A stretch of DNA of 35,315 nt. Origin: a bacterium. GTDB taxonomy: Bacteria > JAMCPX01. This document shows, piece after piece, positions 24,297 to 32,736 of the stretch. Position 1 is the stretch's first letter. Every line of letters starts with the position of its first letter. The stretch lies in contig JAJYUJ010000028.1 of NCBI GenBank assembly GCA_021792615.1, positions 1-35,315 on the forward strand, given 5' to 3'. The notes under the pieces were generated by a model. The model was not told where the DNA came from and searched no databases. It saw only the letters and a list, made by a program, of their open reading frames with translations. The position numbers and the translations under genes are program-made.

Positions 24297-25323
24297 GCAC
24301 GATGTCTACCAGCGCCTTGACATTGGATTCCGGTGTTGTCGGTAGTACCCCATGCCCGAGATTGAATATATGACCGTTGTGTCCCGCGGTCATTTCTATG
24401 ATTGCCCTCACGTGCTTTTTTATCTCCGATGCTGGTCCGAACAGTACCGCCGGATCAAGATTGCCCTGGATTGCCTTTTTATACCCTATGCGTTTCCATG
24501 CACTGTCGAGGCTGATGCGCCAGTCCACGCCGATCACATCACCGCCGGATTCGCCCATCAGCTCAAGCAGCCCTGCATTGTCCGTTGCAAAATTAATGAC
24601 CGGCGCTTTGTATTTTTTCAGGCCGGTGAGGATTGTCTTATTGTACGGCATGACATACTTCGCATAATCATAGGGGCTCAAACAGCCTGCCCATGAATCG
24701 AACAGTTGGACGACGTCGGCCCCTGCTTTTATCTGTGCCCCCAGATAAAGCAAGATGATCTTCGAAAGTTTTGACATCAATGCATCCCAGACATGGGGTG
24801 TTTTGAGCATCATCATCTTTGTTATAAGATAATTTTGCGAATGCCCCCCTTCAATCAGGTAGCTTGCAAGGGTGAACGGTGCGCCCGAGAACCCTATGAG
24901 CGGCGTGTCGCTGCCCAGCTCCCTCTTTACAAGCTTTATTGCCGACAGTACATAACCGAGGGAGTCTTCCGGCTGAGAAATAATCAACCTGTTCACTTGA
25001 TTTGCAGTCCTTATAGGGTTGTGGATAACAGGTCCATCGTGGTTGGTGAAGCTAAAACCAACCCCCATACCTTCCAGTGGTAGCAGGATATCGGCAAAGA
25101 GAATGGCGGCATCGACATCGAGCCTTTGAACGGGCAGGAGCGTTACCTCGGCAGCGATCTCCGGTTCTTTGCACATCTCGATAAAAGAATGCGCCTGCCT
25201 TTTTCTTCTGTATGCAGACATAAACCTGCCCGCCTGCCTCATGATCCATATGGGCGTCATGTCGACAGGAACCCTGCCGCACGCGTTAAGAAATCTTTGT
25301 TTTTTCGTCAACCTTTTGTGCAT
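24277..25323 (-). CDS. hemE: Uroporphyrinogen decarboxylase
   Basis: HemE removes four carboxyl groups from uroporphyrinogen III to give coproporphyrinogen III. The 348-residue protein has the signature TPIWIMRQAGRFMSAYR, the FADILLPLEGMG segment carrying the active-site aspartate, the GFSGAPFTLASYLIEGG motif, QLFDSWAG, and the closing IFNLGHGVLPTTP. All are characteristic of authentic HemE rather than of the methylcobamide:CoM methyltransferase paralogues. It heads the gene cluster hemE-cupin-hemH-hemG. A TATAAT-like hexamer lies upstream near 25382-25387, but no good -35 was found. Confidence 0.96.
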   Translation of the reverse strand: MHKRLTKKQRFLNACGRVPVDMTPIWIMRQAGRFMSAYRRKRQAHSFIEMCKEPEIAAEVTLLPVQRLDVDAAILFADILLPLEGMGVGFSFTNHDGPVIHNPIRTANQVNRLIISQPEDSLGYVLSAIKLVKRELGSDTPLIGFSGAPFTLASYLIEGGHSQNYLITKMMMLKTPHVWDALMSKLSKIILLYLGAQIKAGADVVQLFDSWAGCLSPYDYAKYVMPYNKTILTGLKKYKAPVINFATDNAGLLELMGESGGDVIGVDWRISLDSAWKRIGYKKAIQGNLDPAVLFGPASEIKKHVRAIIEMTAGHNGHIFNLGHGVLPTTPESNVKALVDIVHELSER

Positions 25324-25447
25324 AGCAAATCACCGTACCATAACGGCATTTAGATGGCAAAACAAATTATCCGTGCAAGCATTATAAATTGCTGAGCTAT
25401 CCTCACCCTCTATGGCCGGACTTCCTGACGGGCTAAAAAACGCATTC

Positions 25448-25494
25448 ACCCGAAAAATGCAATAAGGAAGTTTACTTATTCGCTCAATCCCGCG
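25448..25494 (+). repeat. ACCCGAAAAATG...ATCCCGCG repeat (family iii, copy 1)
   Basis: This 47-bp stretch matches 30434-30480 at 45 of 47 positions. It begins ACCCGAAAAATG and ends ATCCCGCG, where similarity stops. It lies between hemE and the methyltransferase, upstream of the inverted-repeat element at 25554-25649. No ORF is present. Confidence 0.8.
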
Positions 25495-25553
25495 ATCCAC
25501 CTGATATCTATACATTTCCATAGAGAAACGAGATTTCAGTCCTCTGTATGTTC

Positions 25554-25649
25554 ACCCCGTTAGAAACTCAGCAGATGATAATTTGTACGACGATAGATTG
25601 AAAATTTATTTTAAAAACATCTGTATTATTCCGACATTTCTAACGGGGT
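25554..25649. repeat. Short element with 13-bp terminal inverted repeats (family i, copy B)
   Basis: The ends ACCCCGTTAGAAA (25554-25566) and TTTCTAACGGGGT (25637-25649) are perfect reverse complements enclosing 70 bp. The flanking GTTC before the left arm is shared with the outer side of copy A (17315-17418) when that is reverse-complemented. The interior is AT-rich and differs from copy A. Confidence 0.8.
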
Positions 25650-25682
25650 TTATATGCTATTACCCGGTATGGTTTCCTCATC

Positions 25683-25766
25683 GGATTTTCGAAGAATACC
25701 TTTATTTGACGCGGGATTATCGCTCATCACATAAACTTTCTTATTTTTCAAACGCATTTTTCGGGT
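25683..25766 (-). repeat. ACCCGAAAAATG...ATCCCGCG repeat (family iii, copy 2)
   Basis: The reverse complement starts ACCCGAAAAATG, continues with ATCCCGCGTCA and ends CTTCGAAAATCC. These blocks occur in the same order in copy 3 (30434-30507), with a diverged middle. On its own strand the repeat begins immediately after the methyltransferase coding sequence, sharing the final A of the TGA stop region. Confidence 0.75.
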
Positions 25767-26555
25767 TCATGGTTTATTCAGCGCCTCGAACCTTTTTATG
25801 GACAGATCGAGGTACTGTTCCTCCTGATCGATACCGATAAACCTCCTGCCCTCCAGGTATGCCGTAATGCCGGTTGTCGAACTTCCGGTGAATGGATCCA
25901 AAACCAAATCGCCTCTGTTGGTACTTGCGAGGATGATCCTTTTCAGGAGTTCAAGAGGCTTTTGCGCGGGATGCTTGCCGAACTTTTTTTCATCCGGTCT
26001 CGGGGTGTTGATTGCCCAGACCGACCGCATTTGCGTATCCTTCTTCTTCAGGAAATCGCCATGCCAGTCTCCTGACTTGATAAGTTCATAATGAAACGTA
26101 TGTTTTGCATTCCTGTCTTTTTTTGCCCACAGCAGCGTTTCATGGCTCGCAGTAAAGAACCTGCAGCTCAGATTCGGGGAGGCGTTGGGCTTGAACCATA
26201 CGATATCGTTCAACAGATGGAATCGGTTCGCCTGCAGTGCAAACCCGCATTGGTAAATGGAATGATAGGTCCCGCTTATCCATATTGTACCTTCGGGTTT
26301 CAGGACCCTCCTGCATGCCTTGATCCATGCACGGTGGAATTCATAGTCGCTCTTCATCCCCCTGCCCATATCCCAGTCTCCCTTTTTGACACTTACACGT
26401 CTGCCGCTCTGACAGGTGAAACTTCCGCCGGAAAGAAAATAGGGCGGGTCTGCGAAGATCATGTCAACGGATTCCCCTGGCATTGTATCGAGGAACTCGA
26501 GCGTATCGGATTTGTAGAGGACAAAATCGCGTCTTTTATAATACGGCTTATTCAT
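25767..26555 (-). CDS. Solitary DNA methyltransferase, beta-class (DpnA-like)
   Basis: A 262-residue amino-methyltransferase. The catalytic motif DPPY is at 36-39 and lies N-terminal of the SAM-binding DPFTGSSTTG motif (about 220), which is the beta-class order. The stretch FADPPYFLSGGSFTCQSG with KGDWD, and WISGTYHSIYQ, resembles M.DpnIIB (DpnA), which modifies adenine in GATC, though N4-cytosine cannot be excluded. HPAQKPLELL is the conserved motif before the SAM site. No restriction endonuclease gene is adjacent, so it is an orphan enzyme that may act in regulation or protection. Its 3' end abuts a repeat. Confidence 0.9.
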   Translation of the reverse strand: MNKPYYKRRDFVLYKSDTLEFLDTMPGESVDMIFADPPYFLSGGSFTCQSGRRVSVKKGDWDMGRGMKSDYEFHRAWIKACRRVLKPEGTIWISGTYHSIYQCGFALQANRFHLLNDIVWFKPNASPNLSCRFFTASHETLLWAKKDRNAKHTFHYELIKSGDWHGDFLKKKDTQMRSVWAINTPRPDEKKFGKHPAQKPLELLKRIILASTNRGDLVLDPFTGSSTTGITAYLEGRRFIGIDQEEQYLDLSIKRFEALNKP

Positions 26556-26634
26556 AACTCACACACTCAATACCAGAAAACGATGCGACAGGAAAGCGGT
26601 TCATGCGCACGGTCCGGTAAATCAGGGAATTCTT

Positions 26635-26675
26635 AATCTTGAATCTTGAATCTTGAATATTGAATCTTGAATCTT
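26635..26675 (+). repeat. Heptamer tandem repeat (GAATCTT)
   Basis: Between the methyltransferase and the DUF1634 gene, the unit GAATCTT is repeated five times in a row from 26641, with one unit reading GAATATT, preceded by a partial AATCTT. Seven-base tandem repeats can vary in number by slippage. It lies downstream of the DUF1634 gene, which ends at 26701 on the minus strand. Confidence 0.85.
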
Positions 26676-26700
26676 TATTATCGATTTTCTTTATGTCTTT

Positions 26701-26994
26701 TTACCGTATCATAACGAATGTTGCGGCTATCAGTATGCCTGCAAATGCAGCAACCGCAGCCCACTTCCATTGACGGGTATATGCAAAATAGACAGAAAGG
26801 GAAACCATCGCACTTACCGGGGTAAATATCAAAATGACAATGCCTGATAACGACAGGTCGTGCATGACCCCGGCCTGTATGTGGACAATGCTGCTCATCA
26901 ATTCAAGCACAAATCCCAGCGTCAGCAGCCCGATGCCCGTGTATGAGCCAGTCTTTATAACCGAGCTGACGATCTTCCGGTCGCTTCCGATCAT
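26701..26994 (-). CDS. DUF1634-family small membrane protein
   Basis: A 97-residue protein with three hydrophobic segments (about 17-35, 45-66, 74-95). The arrangement SYTGIGLLTLGFVLEL ... LSLSGIVILIFTPVSAMV matches DUF1634, a family usually found next to TauE/SafE permeases. It begins 1 bp after the permease stop codon, indicating coupled translation and possibly a two-component exporter. The biochemical role is unknown. Confidence 0.82.
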   Translation of the reverse strand: MIGSDRKIVSSVIKTGSYTGIGLLTLGFVLELMSSIVHIQAGVMHDLSLSGIVILIFTPVSAMVSLSVYFAYTRQWKWAAVAAFAGILIAATFVMIR

Positions 26995-26995
26995 C

Positions 26996-27763
26996 TCACA
27001 GGTACCCCCTGATACCGTGATACAGCATCTCGAACGCTACCAGCAGCATGATGATAACAAATATGCGTTTCAGCAGTACGGTGTTAATCCTTTTCAGCAG
27101 CCGGGACCCGATCTGAGCACCGGTGAAAACACCAAGGACAACGGGGGTTGCTGCATACAGGTTTATGGCCCCCTTGAGCAGGTAAACGAATGTTGCGGCT
27201 GAAGCCGTTGTACCGATCATGAAATTGCTCGTTGCGGTCGCAGCCTTCATGGGAGCACCCATGACAAGGTGCATGACACTGACATTGATAGCACCGCCTC
27301 CCACCCCGAAAACACCTGCAAACACCCCGGCAAGAAAGGCAAGTCCTATTCCGATGATGGGATGCCGGTAAGGTATATCCGGATTATTATCTTTGTATTG
27401 ATTCTTTAACATTTCATACGATGCATAGAACAGGACAAGAGGAAAGATCATTTCGAGCACATTACTCTTGAGTGTATGTGATAAAAGACTTCCGGCAATA
27501 GCGCCGGATGTTGTGCCGAGCATCAGAAGCGTACCAAGCTTGAGGTCGGTCAGGCCTTCGGAAAGAAACCGTGAGGTGCCGCCAAGGGATGTTGCAAGGA
27601 CGCCGGTCATGCTTATGGCAATGGCTTCATGAATGGTCATGTGAAAATAGGGGATCAAGGTCAATGCAGGAACAATGACAATACCTCCGCCGAGGCCTAA
27701 CAATGCACCGAGAAAACCCGCAGATATCCCGATAATAAGCAATAAGAACAGATAAGGTATCAT
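26996..27763 (-). CDS. TauE/SafE-family anion exporter
   Basis: A 255-residue integral membrane protein with about eight hydrophobic segments and two glycine-rich repeats, GFLGALLGLGGGIVIVP and GVFAGVFGVGGGAINVS, which are the duplicated TauE/SafE signatures. Members export sulfite, sulfoacetate or related organosulfur anions, or are of unknown substrate. The DUF1634 partner follows directly. A sulfur substrate would fit the sulfur-linked Nfn/Sud genes elsewhere in the window, but this is only suggestive. Confidence 0.9.
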   Translation of the reverse strand: MIPYLFLLLIIGISAGFLGALLGLGGGIVIVPALTLIPYFHMTIHEAIAISMTGVLATSLGGTSRFLSEGLTDLKLGTLLMLGTTSGAIAGSLLSHTLKSNVLEMIFPLVLFYASYEMLKNQYKDNNPDIPYRHPIIGIGLAFLAGVFAGVFGVGGGAINVSVMHLVMGAPMKAATATSNFMIGTTASAATFVYLLKGAINLYAATPVVLGVFTGAQIGSRLLKRINTVLLKRIFVIIMLLVAFEMLYHGIRGYL

Positions 27764-27963
27764 GTAACTTAAATCTCCCCTGTGGATTGCTGCCGGGTTA
27801 CCCTCTTTGCGTCATTTCGCACTTGATGCACAATCCGGTGCTTTATCTGCGGATTCCTGCTTTCGCAGGCATGATAAAATACAGCCAATGTCTCAGGTTT
27901 TAATACCATGCGGTCTTATCGGTGAGAACCGTTCATGAGTGACCCGGTCCCTCTTATGCTCAT

Positions 27964-29460
27964 TTAATAATTCACTTTCATGATGTTTATCTTGATCCTT
28001 CCGACAACGCCGAGTATATCCATCCAGTTGTTCAGACTGCCGCTTGCCAGCATGATATGGGTCGCGTCTGCCGGGAATTCTCCGAGGGTCGGATCGACAG
28101 GCACCCAGCCGTTGAGATATATCAGGGGCCATGCATGATAATAGAAATAGCCGTCGGGCATCAGGACGACGCCCATTGCCATTTTGGCAGGTATGCCGAT
28201 GGCACGCGCAAGGGCTGTGAACAGGATGGTGTGTGCCTTGCAGTCGCCCTGGGGGTTTTTCAGGAGATCTATGGAACGCGGCAATGCAACCGTAAAGGTG
28301 CTTCTGACATGCGTGTATACCCAATCGTTCAGGAGCTCGGCCGCCTTCTTTGCATCTGTTTCTCCATGGATGATCTGCCTTGCTTTGCTTATAATAGCGG
28401 GATTGTTTGCATTAATCAATGAATCGCTCCCCAGATCCTCCTCAACCGACAACCCGTTTAAGTCCGAAGGATGCTTGTACGGGAGCGTATATGTCCCTAT
28501 GTTTTTAGGGACGGAGACGATGATAAGATTGCCTTCCTGCTTTTGAAAATCGGAAGAAGGTATGGATTCCGTACTGGATATTCCGGTAACATAAGCATCC
28601 ATCCTCTGTACGCCTGCGGGATACGTAATAGGTAGGCCTGCTGCCTTTATGGCTGTTGCTGCTATGAGATCGACAGGCTCTCCACCCCACCCTTTTGTCA
28701 ATGCTATACTCCTGGGTTCGAGCACCGACCTGAAACCGAGGGGGCTTAATTCTTCGACGGTTTCTCCCTGCGGTGTAACCCACATGGTCTCTATCATATC
28801 TTTTATTTTTACATGCAGCTTAAATGTATCGACAAGACTGCCCATTATTTTTCTCGTTTCTTTGCCTTCTACCTTTACCTGGACGGGCATTTCCTGCTGA
28901 ATCGTGGGATCGAATGTGTGAAAGTTGTATTCAGATCTGCTAAACCCGTCCCTTACAATCCGCATGACAATACCATCCGTGCTCACGGGCGGCTCCTGCA
29001 AATGGATTTTCTGCTTTGTCTGCCCTCCGGGCCCTTTCAGGGTGAGGAACAGGGTGTTTTTATCGATTATACCGGTTGCGGCAATCTCCATACCCGATGT
29101 TTTTAAAGAGAAATCCACGCTCTTGATATAATAATTATTGTCCGTTTTCGTATCGGATATGGTTGTGATCTCCTTTTCCTGTCCCAGCAGGAGTATCCTC
29201 ATAAACATCCTCGTCTTGAAGAGGAAGCCGGTGCCCGACGGCAGGATCTCTTCATGGTCATACCCAATCTTCTTATGCCCCATATAGAGCCCCATCCATT
29301 CAGACACAGGCGATACATTTGATTGGACGGTTTCTGTTTCAGGGGAAGGCTGAAAGAATTCACGGTGATGTGATGCAAACAAGTATGTAAGGCTGCCGGC
29401 CCAGATCAGAATGACCGAAGCATAAAGGAAAAGCTTGAATGGTTTTTTGTTCATTTCCAT
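27964..29460 (-). CDS. Membrane-anchored transglutaminase-like protein
   Basis: A 498-residue protein with an N-terminal membrane anchor (LFLYASVILIWAGSLTYLF, about 9-27). A long extracytoplasmic region lacking a recognised domain follows (about 50-340), containing EWMGLYMGHKKIGY. A C-terminal transglutaminase-like domain has the triad C407 in QGDCKAHT, H442 in YHAW and D456 in PVDPTLGE. Its family acts as a cysteine protease-like or peptide cross-linking enzyme; the substrate is unknown. ATG at 29460 and 29454 are both possible starts, with no clear ribosome site. It is divergent from lipA. The 200-bp gap to the TauE-family gene contains a small hairpin CCTGCTTTCGCAGG at 27856-27869. Confidence 0.85.
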   Translation of the reverse strand: MEMNKKPFKLFLYASVILIWAGSLTYLFASHHREFFQPSPETETVQSNVSPVSEWMGLYMGHKKIGYDHEEILPSGTGFLFKTRMFMRILLLGQEKEITTISDTKTDNNYYIKSVDFSLKTSGMEIAATGIIDKNTLFLTLKGPGGQTKQKIHLQEPPVSTDGIVMRIVRDGFSRSEYNFHTFDPTIQQEMPVQVKVEGKETRKIMGSLVDTFKLHVKIKDMIETMWVTPQGETVEELSPLGFRSVLEPRSIALTKGWGGEPVDLIAATAIKAAGLPITYPAGVQRMDAYVTGISSTESIPSSDFQKQEGNLIIVSVPKNIGTYTLPYKHPSDLNGLSVEEDLGSDSLINANNPAIISKARQIIHGETDAKKAAELLNDWVYTHVRSTFTVALPRSIDLLKNPQGDCKAHTILFTALARAIGIPAKMAMGVVLMPDGYFYYHAWPLIYLNGWVPVDPTLGEFPADATHIMLASGSLNNWMDILGVVGRIKINIMKVNY

Positions 29461-29563
29461 AATGCAAAGCTACACATTTATACCATGACAGTCAACCTCA
29501 CGGATGGTTTTCCTGCGGGTTCTTATTGCATTTTTGGCCAAAGGGATTTAACCCGTAGCTATA

Positions 29564-30448
29564 ATGAAGACGAAGAGACTTCCGGAATACCTGAAAAAAA
29601 ACCTCGTCCTGAGCGGCGGCGTCCATGATACAAAAGTAATGCTCCGGCATAAAGGGCTTCACACGGTGTGCGAGTCTGCCCGGTGCCCGAATTTAAGCGA
29701 GTGCTTCGGCATGAGCAGAGCAACGTTTTTGATTATGGGCGATGCCTGTACAAGGGCATGCAGGTTCTGCTCCGTGGACAAGGGACACCCCCGGGCGCTC
29801 GATCCCGATGAGCCGCGCAGAATCGCCCGGAGCATCACGGAGCTTGGCATACGGCATGCTGTCATAACGTCCGTTACACGGGACGATCTGCAGGATGGCG
29901 GGGCGGATCACTTTTACAAAACCGCAAGGGCCGTCAAAGAGACAAGCCCCGGGACAACCGTTGAACTGCTTACCCCTGACTTCCAAGGCAATAAGGATGC
30001 AATCGCACATCTGCTCGAAGCCGGGTTCGAGATATTCAACCACAATGTGGAGACCGTGCCTCGCCTGTATAAAAAAATCAGGCCGCAGGCTATTTATGAG
30101 CGCTCTCTTGATGTGCTGCGGTTCGTTAAACAACAGAAGCATATCCTTATCAAATCCGGATTGATGGTGGGACTCGGAGAGACGGTTCCGGAAATAAAAA
30201 CAGTGCTGAAGGATTTGAAAGAAGCAGGATGCGATATCGTTACCATAGGACAATATCTTATGCCGACGCTGAAGAACATCCCGGTTCAGGCATACCTTAC
30301 TCATAATGTTTATGAAGAGTATCGAAGGTTCGGAACGGGGATTGGCATTCGCTATGTTTATGCCGGCCCTTTTGTAAGAAGTTCATACCACGCACAGGAG
30401 GTCATGGACGGGTTAACCCGGGAACCGTATTTAACCCGAAAAATGTAA
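29564..30448 (+). CDS. lipA: Lipoyl synthase
   Basis: LipA inserts two sulfur atoms into octanoyl-carrier proteins to make the lipoyl group. The 294-residue radical-SAM enzyme has the auxiliary [4Fe-4S] ligands C36/C41/C47 (CESARCPNLSEC), the radical-SAM ligands C62/C66/C69 (CTRACRFC), GGADH and the C-terminal RSSY serine segment. No lipB or lplA is adjacent. Its likely client in this window is the GcvH-like protein at 5887. The last five codons (LTRKM and stop) lie within the family iii repeat starting at 30434, so the C-terminus may have been altered by the repeat. Confidence 0.96.
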   Translation: MKTKRLPEYLKKNLVLSGGVHDTKVMLRHKGLHTVCESARCPNLSECFGMSRATFLIMGDACTRACRFCSVDKGHPRALDPDEPRRIARSITELGIRHAVITSVTRDDLQDGGADHFYKTARAVKETSPGTTVELLTPDFQGNKDAIAHLLEAGFEIFNHNVETVPRLYKKIRPQAIYERSLDVLRFVKQQKHILIKSGLMVGLGETVPEIKTVLKDLKEAGCDIVTIGQYLMPTLKNIPVQAYLTHNVYEEYRRFGTGIGIRYVYAGPFVRSSYHAQEVMDGLTREPYLTRKM

Positions 30449-30507
30449 TAATGAAGTTTACTTATTCGCTCAATCCCGCGTCAGACAAAGGAATGCTTCG
30501 AAAATCC
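30434..30507 (+). repeat. ACCCGAAAAATG...ATCCCGCG repeat (family iii, copy 3)
   Basis: The most complete copy in shared blocks: ACCCGAAAAATG, GAAGTTTACTTATTCGC, AATCCCGCGTCA and CTTCGAAAATCC. Copy 1 shares the first 47 bp, and copy 2 shares the first and last blocks. It overlaps the 3' end of lipA. Confidence 0.8.
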
Positions 30508-30530
30508 GGGAAGAGAAACTCAGAAATTCT

Positions 30531-30632
30531 GTCATTGCGAGCCGACGGGCACACAGCAAAGCTGGGTCGAGCAATCCCTATGCGCGTAGATTGCTTCGTC
30601 GTCCCACCTCCGGCGGGACTCCTCGCAATGAC
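30531..30632 (-). repeat. TCATTGCGAG palindromic element (family ii, copy 2)
   Basis: The ends GTCATTGCGAG and CTCGCAATGAC are inverted repeats. The reverse complement aligns with copy 1 (21129-21229) through GTCATTGCGAGGAG, GGACGACGAAGCAATCT, GGGATTGCTCGACCCAGCT and TGCTGTGTGCCCG. It lies between lipA and the OppD-like gene, just after the family iii repeat. Confidence 0.82.
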
Positions 30633-30653
30633 AAGCTTACGGAAGTTTGTGGT

Positions 30654-31634
30654 TTACAAAAGAGGGTGGATACAGCGTGCAGGATGCCCGGGACTATACT
30701 CGGTAAGATCGGGTTCCTTATCAAGGCATTCTTTCGTTCTATAGGTACACCGGTCATAAAACCTGCATCCTTCATAGTCGTCGTAATGTGCCCTGACACT
30801 GCCGGGTATGGCAGAAAGCCTGGGCGGCGCATGCTGTGCTATGTCCATCAACTCGGGTATGGCCATGAGCAGTGCCTTTGTATAGGGATGATAAGGCCTT
30901 GAAAAGATCTCCTGCTTGCTGCCCTGTTCGACGATAACACCGCCGTACATGATGATAAGCCTGTCCACAAGCTCGAAGGCAACACCAAGGTCATGGGTTA
31001 TCAGCAGTATGGTCAGATTGTACTCTTGTTTTGCGCGCTTCAAGAGATCCATGATCTGCGCCTGAATGGTTACATCCAGCGCAGTTGTCGGCTCGTCCGC
31101 AATCAGCAGGGATGGATTATTTACCAGGGCGATTGCGATCATGACCCGCTGTCTCATGCCCCCGCTCAGTTCATGCGGATAAAGTTGTTTTGTCCTGGAG
31201 GGTTCGGGTAGTCCCACATCACCCATTATCGATTCGACAATCTCTTCAAGTCCAGCCTTCCCGATATCCGGGCGGTGTGCGGTCACCGATTCTGCTATCT
31301 GGTATCCCACCGTAAAAAGCGGATCAAGGGATGCAAGAGGGTCCTGGAATACCACGGAAATATCCTTTCCCCGTACCCGGCTGATGGACTTTTCATCCAT
31401 AGCGAGCAGGTCGCTGCCGTTATACCGTATACTCCCCGCGTTATAAACCGCATTCGACGGGAGGAGCCGCAGGACCGACAATCCAAGGGTCGTCTTGCCG
31501 CTCCCGCTTTCTCCGACAAGCCCCACGCTCTCCCCCTTCCCGATAAAAAAGGACACGTTATCAAGGACCTTATGCTCTCCATCCGCTGTTTTATAGGAGA
31601 TCGTGAGATTGCTGGCTTGCAATAAGTTGACCAT
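30654..31634 (-). CDS. Oligopeptide/dipeptide ABC transporter ATPase (OppD/DppD-type)
   Basis: A 326-residue ATP-binding subunit with Walker [10 protein letters not shown] (41-49), the signature LSGGMRQR (156-163), Walker B LLIADEP (176-182) and a C-terminal oligopeptide-transporter extension with cysteines in CRFYDRC and TKEC. It would energise peptide or nickel import with permeases and a binding protein. None of these is encoded in the window, and the flanking genes are unrelated, so the ATPase is isolated here. A short palindrome TGCCAGTTTGGCA (31645-31657) precedes the start. Confidence 0.92.
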   Translation of the reverse strand: MVNLLQASNLTISYKTADGEHKVLDNVSFFIGKGESVGLVGESGSGKTTLGLSVLRLLPSNAVYNAGSIRYNGSDLLAMDEKSISRVRGKDISVVFQDPLASLDPLFTVGYQIAESVTAHRPDIGKAGLEEIVESIMGDVGLPEPSRTKQLYPHELSGGMRQRVMIAIALVNNPSLLIADEPTTALDVTIQAQIMDLLKRAKQEYNLTILLITHDLGVAFELVDRLIIMYGGVIVEQGSKQEIFSRPYHPYTKALLMAIPELMDIAQHAPPRLSAIPGSVRAHYDDYEGCRFYDRCTYRTKECLDKEPDLTEYSPGHPARCIHPLL

Positions 31635-31690
31635 GCATATTCATTGCCAGTTTGGCAGCGTATTGTCAAATACTCGGGCAACGGGTGTTG

Positions 31691-32608
31691 TCAGATGCAC
31701 ACGCGGTACTTGTTGAGAATAAAGACGGGATTGTACGACATTTTCGATCGCCGCAGCCCCTGGTTTCCGAGATCCTGCTCACGGTTGATATACTTGTACA
31801 CACCGCAGATGTGTTCACACAACTGCTGGTTGATCACCTGCGGTATTCCCTCGTACGCCGGATCATATTTCTCTATATGGATGACAGCGGTGTCGGGATT
31901 GAGCGGTTCTGTAATGGAGAATGCCCTTACGACGCCGTCGATAAGGATCGCACTGCCCTTCAGTCCGAGCTGGGTATAGTGTGTGAGTGCCTCTCTGGTC
32001 GCAATAAGGTCTGCCTCAAGCGACGGATCATGCTTGCTGTGGTACCATGTCTCCGCCAGCCTTATGCAATCACCGGTCAGCCTTTCGCTCATGTCCGCAT
32101 ATTCGTAGGTATACTTCTCTTTGAACTTTTTTATATGGTTGCGTTTGCCGTCGTACTTACGCCCTCTGAGCCCTATAAGATCGGAAGCAAGATAAACGTA
32201 ATCCGCATTGTCGCGATCATCCTCATACACCATCGAGGGGAATGCCTGTTTGAGTGGTTCGAGGAACCGTTCCTCCACCCTGGACAGAATGAATGTTTTT
32301 CCTTCTTTTTTATAGGCAGATACAAGGTGCCGGATGGCATTTACATATGCATCCGCGTCTTGCGCCATAATCATGAAGAATTCCATGCCGGACCTGTCCG
32401 TCCCCTTTATGCAAAGAGCGCCGTCTATACGGCATACACTGAAGCCGTACAGGTTCCGCCATATGAATATATTGGTAAAATTATATTCGGAGCCCTGCGG
32501 TGGGTTGAGCCTGAACAACTCGTCGAAATACGGCTTCATCTGAATATCGATTCCAGAAAAATCCGGAAACACCTTTATTTGTGACTGGGGTTGGGAGATT
32601 ATGGTCAT
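31691..32608 (-). CDS. DUF2156 protein (phosphatidylglycerol lysyltransferase-like)
   Basis: A 305-residue soluble protein with a GNAT-like fold related to the C-terminal domain of MprF. It has YNFTNIFIWRN near the N-terminus, the conserved KRNHIKKFKEKY and the C-terminal LRRSKMSYNP motif. MprF attaches amino acids from tRNA to phosphatidylglycerol, but proteins lacking its membrane domain have unproven substrates. The start at 32608 has an AGGAG site 14 bases away, which is long. The antisense frame across the same region has no recognisable motif and is rejected. Confidence 0.83.
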   Translation of the reverse strand: MTIISQPQSQIKVFPDFSGIDIQMKPYFDELFRLNPPQGSEYNFTNIFIWRNLYGFSVCRIDGALCIKGTDRSGMEFFMIMAQDADAYVNAIRHLVSAYKKEGKTFILSRVEERFLEPLKQAFPSMVYEDDRDNADYVYLASDLIGLRGRKYDGKRNHIKKFKEKYTYEYADMSERLTGDCIRLAETWYHSKHDPSLEADLIATREALTHYTQLGLKGSAILIDGVVRAFSITEPLNPDTAVIHIEKYDPAYEGIPQVINQQLCEHICGVYKYINREQDLGNQGLRRSKMSYNPVFILNKYRVCI

Positions 32609-32736
32609 AATTATGATAAATTAACTCCTGTTAAGGAAATTTCAATGTTCTTTTTTTTCTATGAAGTATCGTCCATAGTTCCGGTACTTCGATCCTTGAA
32701 GGCGGAATCAATACAAAAGCCCTCTACTATAGCCGA

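Noticed and set aside
25448-25766. Possible CRISPR-like array
   Set aside because: The repeats are of different families, opposite orientation and irregular spacing, with no cas genes nearby.
27856-27869. Hairpin CCTGCTTTCGCAGG as a terminator
   Set aside because: The stem is five pairs with no T-run; it looks more like a decayed copy of a common dispersed repeat.
31652-32584. 310-codon open frame on the plus strand
   Set aside because: It is antisense to the DUF2156 gene, which has conserved motifs; the plus frame has none.
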